A stretch of 64,000 nt of DNA from an uncultured Clostridium sp. (GTDB lineage Bacteria; Bacillota; Clostridia; TANB77; CAG-508): the NCBI GenBank assembly GCA_900554365.1, contig USGY01000005.1, forward strand, positions 1-64,000. Reading direction: 5' to 3'. The notes under the pieces are model-generated. The model was given only the letters and a program-made list of their open reading frames with translations, made no database searches and was not told where the DNA came from. The position numbers were made by a program, and so were the translations under genes. This document shows, in pieces, positions 63,342-64,000 of the stretch; positions within the stretch are counted from its first letter, which is position 1, and every line of letters begins with the position of its first letter.

Positions 63342-64000
63342 TTGAAAATAAATAATATAAAAATAAATTCATATGGAAAATTAAAAGAAAAAGAAATTAA
63401 ATTAAAAGATGTAATAAATATTTTATATGGAAAAAATGAAGCAGGAAAATCAACATTATTAAGATTTATAATTAATTCATTTTATGGAATATCCAAAAAT
63501 AAAAAAGGAAAAGAATATTCAGATTATGAAAAATATTTACCATGGTCAGGAGAAGATTTTTCAGGAAAAATAGAATATGAATTAGATAATAAAAATAAAT
63601 ATGAAATATATAGAGATTTTAAAAAGAAAAATCCGCAAATATTTAACGAAAAAATGGAGGATATTTCAAAAGAATTTAATATAGATAAAAATAAAGGAAA
63701 TGAATTTTTTTATGAACAAACAAAAGTAGATGAAGATTTATTTTTATCAACTGTTGTTGTTTCTCAACAAGAAGTAAAATTAGAAAAAAATCAACAAAAT
63801 ATGTTAATACAAAAAATAGCTAATCTAGTTGGAACAGGAGAGGATAATGTTTCATATAAAAGGGCTTTAGATAGAATAAATAGAAGGCAATTAGATGAAG
63901 TCGGAACTGAAAGGTCTAGGGAAAAGCCAATAAACATAGTTAGTAGAAAAATTAATGAATTAGAAAATGAACAGATAGAATTAGAAAAATATGGTGACAT
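63342..64000 (+). CDS. SbcC/YhaN-like ATPase (partial, 3' end off window)
   Basis: The N-terminal 219 residues of a SMC-like ATPase are in the window. The start TTG follows GAGGTGAT and reads MKINNIKINSYGKLKEKEIK, then Walker A YGKNEAGKSTLLRFI (about residue 34). The following domain and a Gln-loop area VVSQQEVKLEKNQQ agree with YhaN/SbcC ATPases; the coiled-coil begins near residue 190 (SRKINELENEQIELEKY). It pairs with the SbcD/YhaO-like nuclease upstream. The rest, including Walker B, lies outside. Confidence 0.9.
   Translation, partial: MKINNIKINSYGKLKEKEIKLKDVINILYGKNEAGKSTLLRFIINSFYGISKNKKGKEYSDYEKYLPWSGEDFSGKIEYELDNKNKYEIYRDFKKKNPQIFNEKMEDISKEFNIDKNKGNEFFYEQTKVDEDLFLSTVVVSQQEVKLEKNQQNMLIQKIANLVGTGEDNVSYKRALDRINRRQLDEVGTERSREKPINIVSRKINELENEQIELEKYGD

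Overview
The window is a chromosomal segment around the replication origin of a very AT-rich, monoderm, endospore-forming member of the Clostridia, probably an uncultured gut-type lineage. The evidence is the classic Firmicutes order (divergent dnaA / oriC / rpmH-rnpA-yidD-yidC-jag / mnmE-mnmG-rsmG-parA-parB), sporulation and germination genes (spmAB, spoIIR, sleB-ypeB, a GerMN protein), many TTG/GTG starts with strong GGAGG sites, and no outer-membrane genes. The lineage is an inference; no 16S rRNA is present.

Layout. 1-1,505: 5' part of dnaA (minus strand, running off the left edge) and oriC with DnaA boxes. 1.5-10.9 kb: ribosomal protein L34, RNase P protein, membrane insertion, tRNA modification and chromosome partition genes. 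mnmE carries an apparent 1-nt frameshift near its start, and a 480-bp gene-free stretch with a foldable leader precedes mnmG. 11.0-11.3 kb: two serine tRNAs. 11.4-26.2 kb: a type IV secretion system (T4SS) cluster with four VirB2/TrbC-like pilins, a PrgI/VirB3-like protein, a membrane-anchored protein that may be a separate VirB4 N-domain, a VirB4 ATPase, a large VirB6-like channel protein, three anchored proteins with VirB8/NTF2-like segments, and a 1,086-residue triple-domain wall hydrolase. 26.3-42.5 kb: an orphan ABC-type permease, a membrane J-domain protein, a patatin-like lipase, a giant CoA-dehydratase activase, a radical-SAM-like protein, methyltransferases, murA, a WalJ-like hydrolase, rlmH, spmAB, an AbrB-type regulator and spoIIR. 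42.7-50.9 kb: sugar nucleotide genes, tRNA-Arg, tadA, SRP RNA, dnaX-ybaB-recR. 50.9-58.3 kb: envelope genes (glycolipid glucosyltransferase, sleB-ypeB, VanW protein, murF-ddl). 58.3-62.1 kb: a J-domain protein, two unknown small genes and a VirD4-type coupling protein. 62.2-64.0 kb: an SbcD/YhaO-like nuclease and the start of an SbcC/YhaN-like ATPase.

How it fits together. The T4SS parts are spread over housekeeping DNA. The channel and pilin genes adjoin parAB, and the only coupling ATPase lies about 34 kb further on under its own consensus promoter, next to two genes of unknown function. I see no relaxase, integrase, excisionase or attachment repeat. This looks like a resident, possibly domesticated secretion or DNA-transfer apparatus rather than an obvious integrative element. 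It is the most interesting system in the window. Secondary points of interest are the mnmE frameshift, the mnmG leader, a queuosine-transporter remnant, and two short unlisted ORFs with good expression signals.
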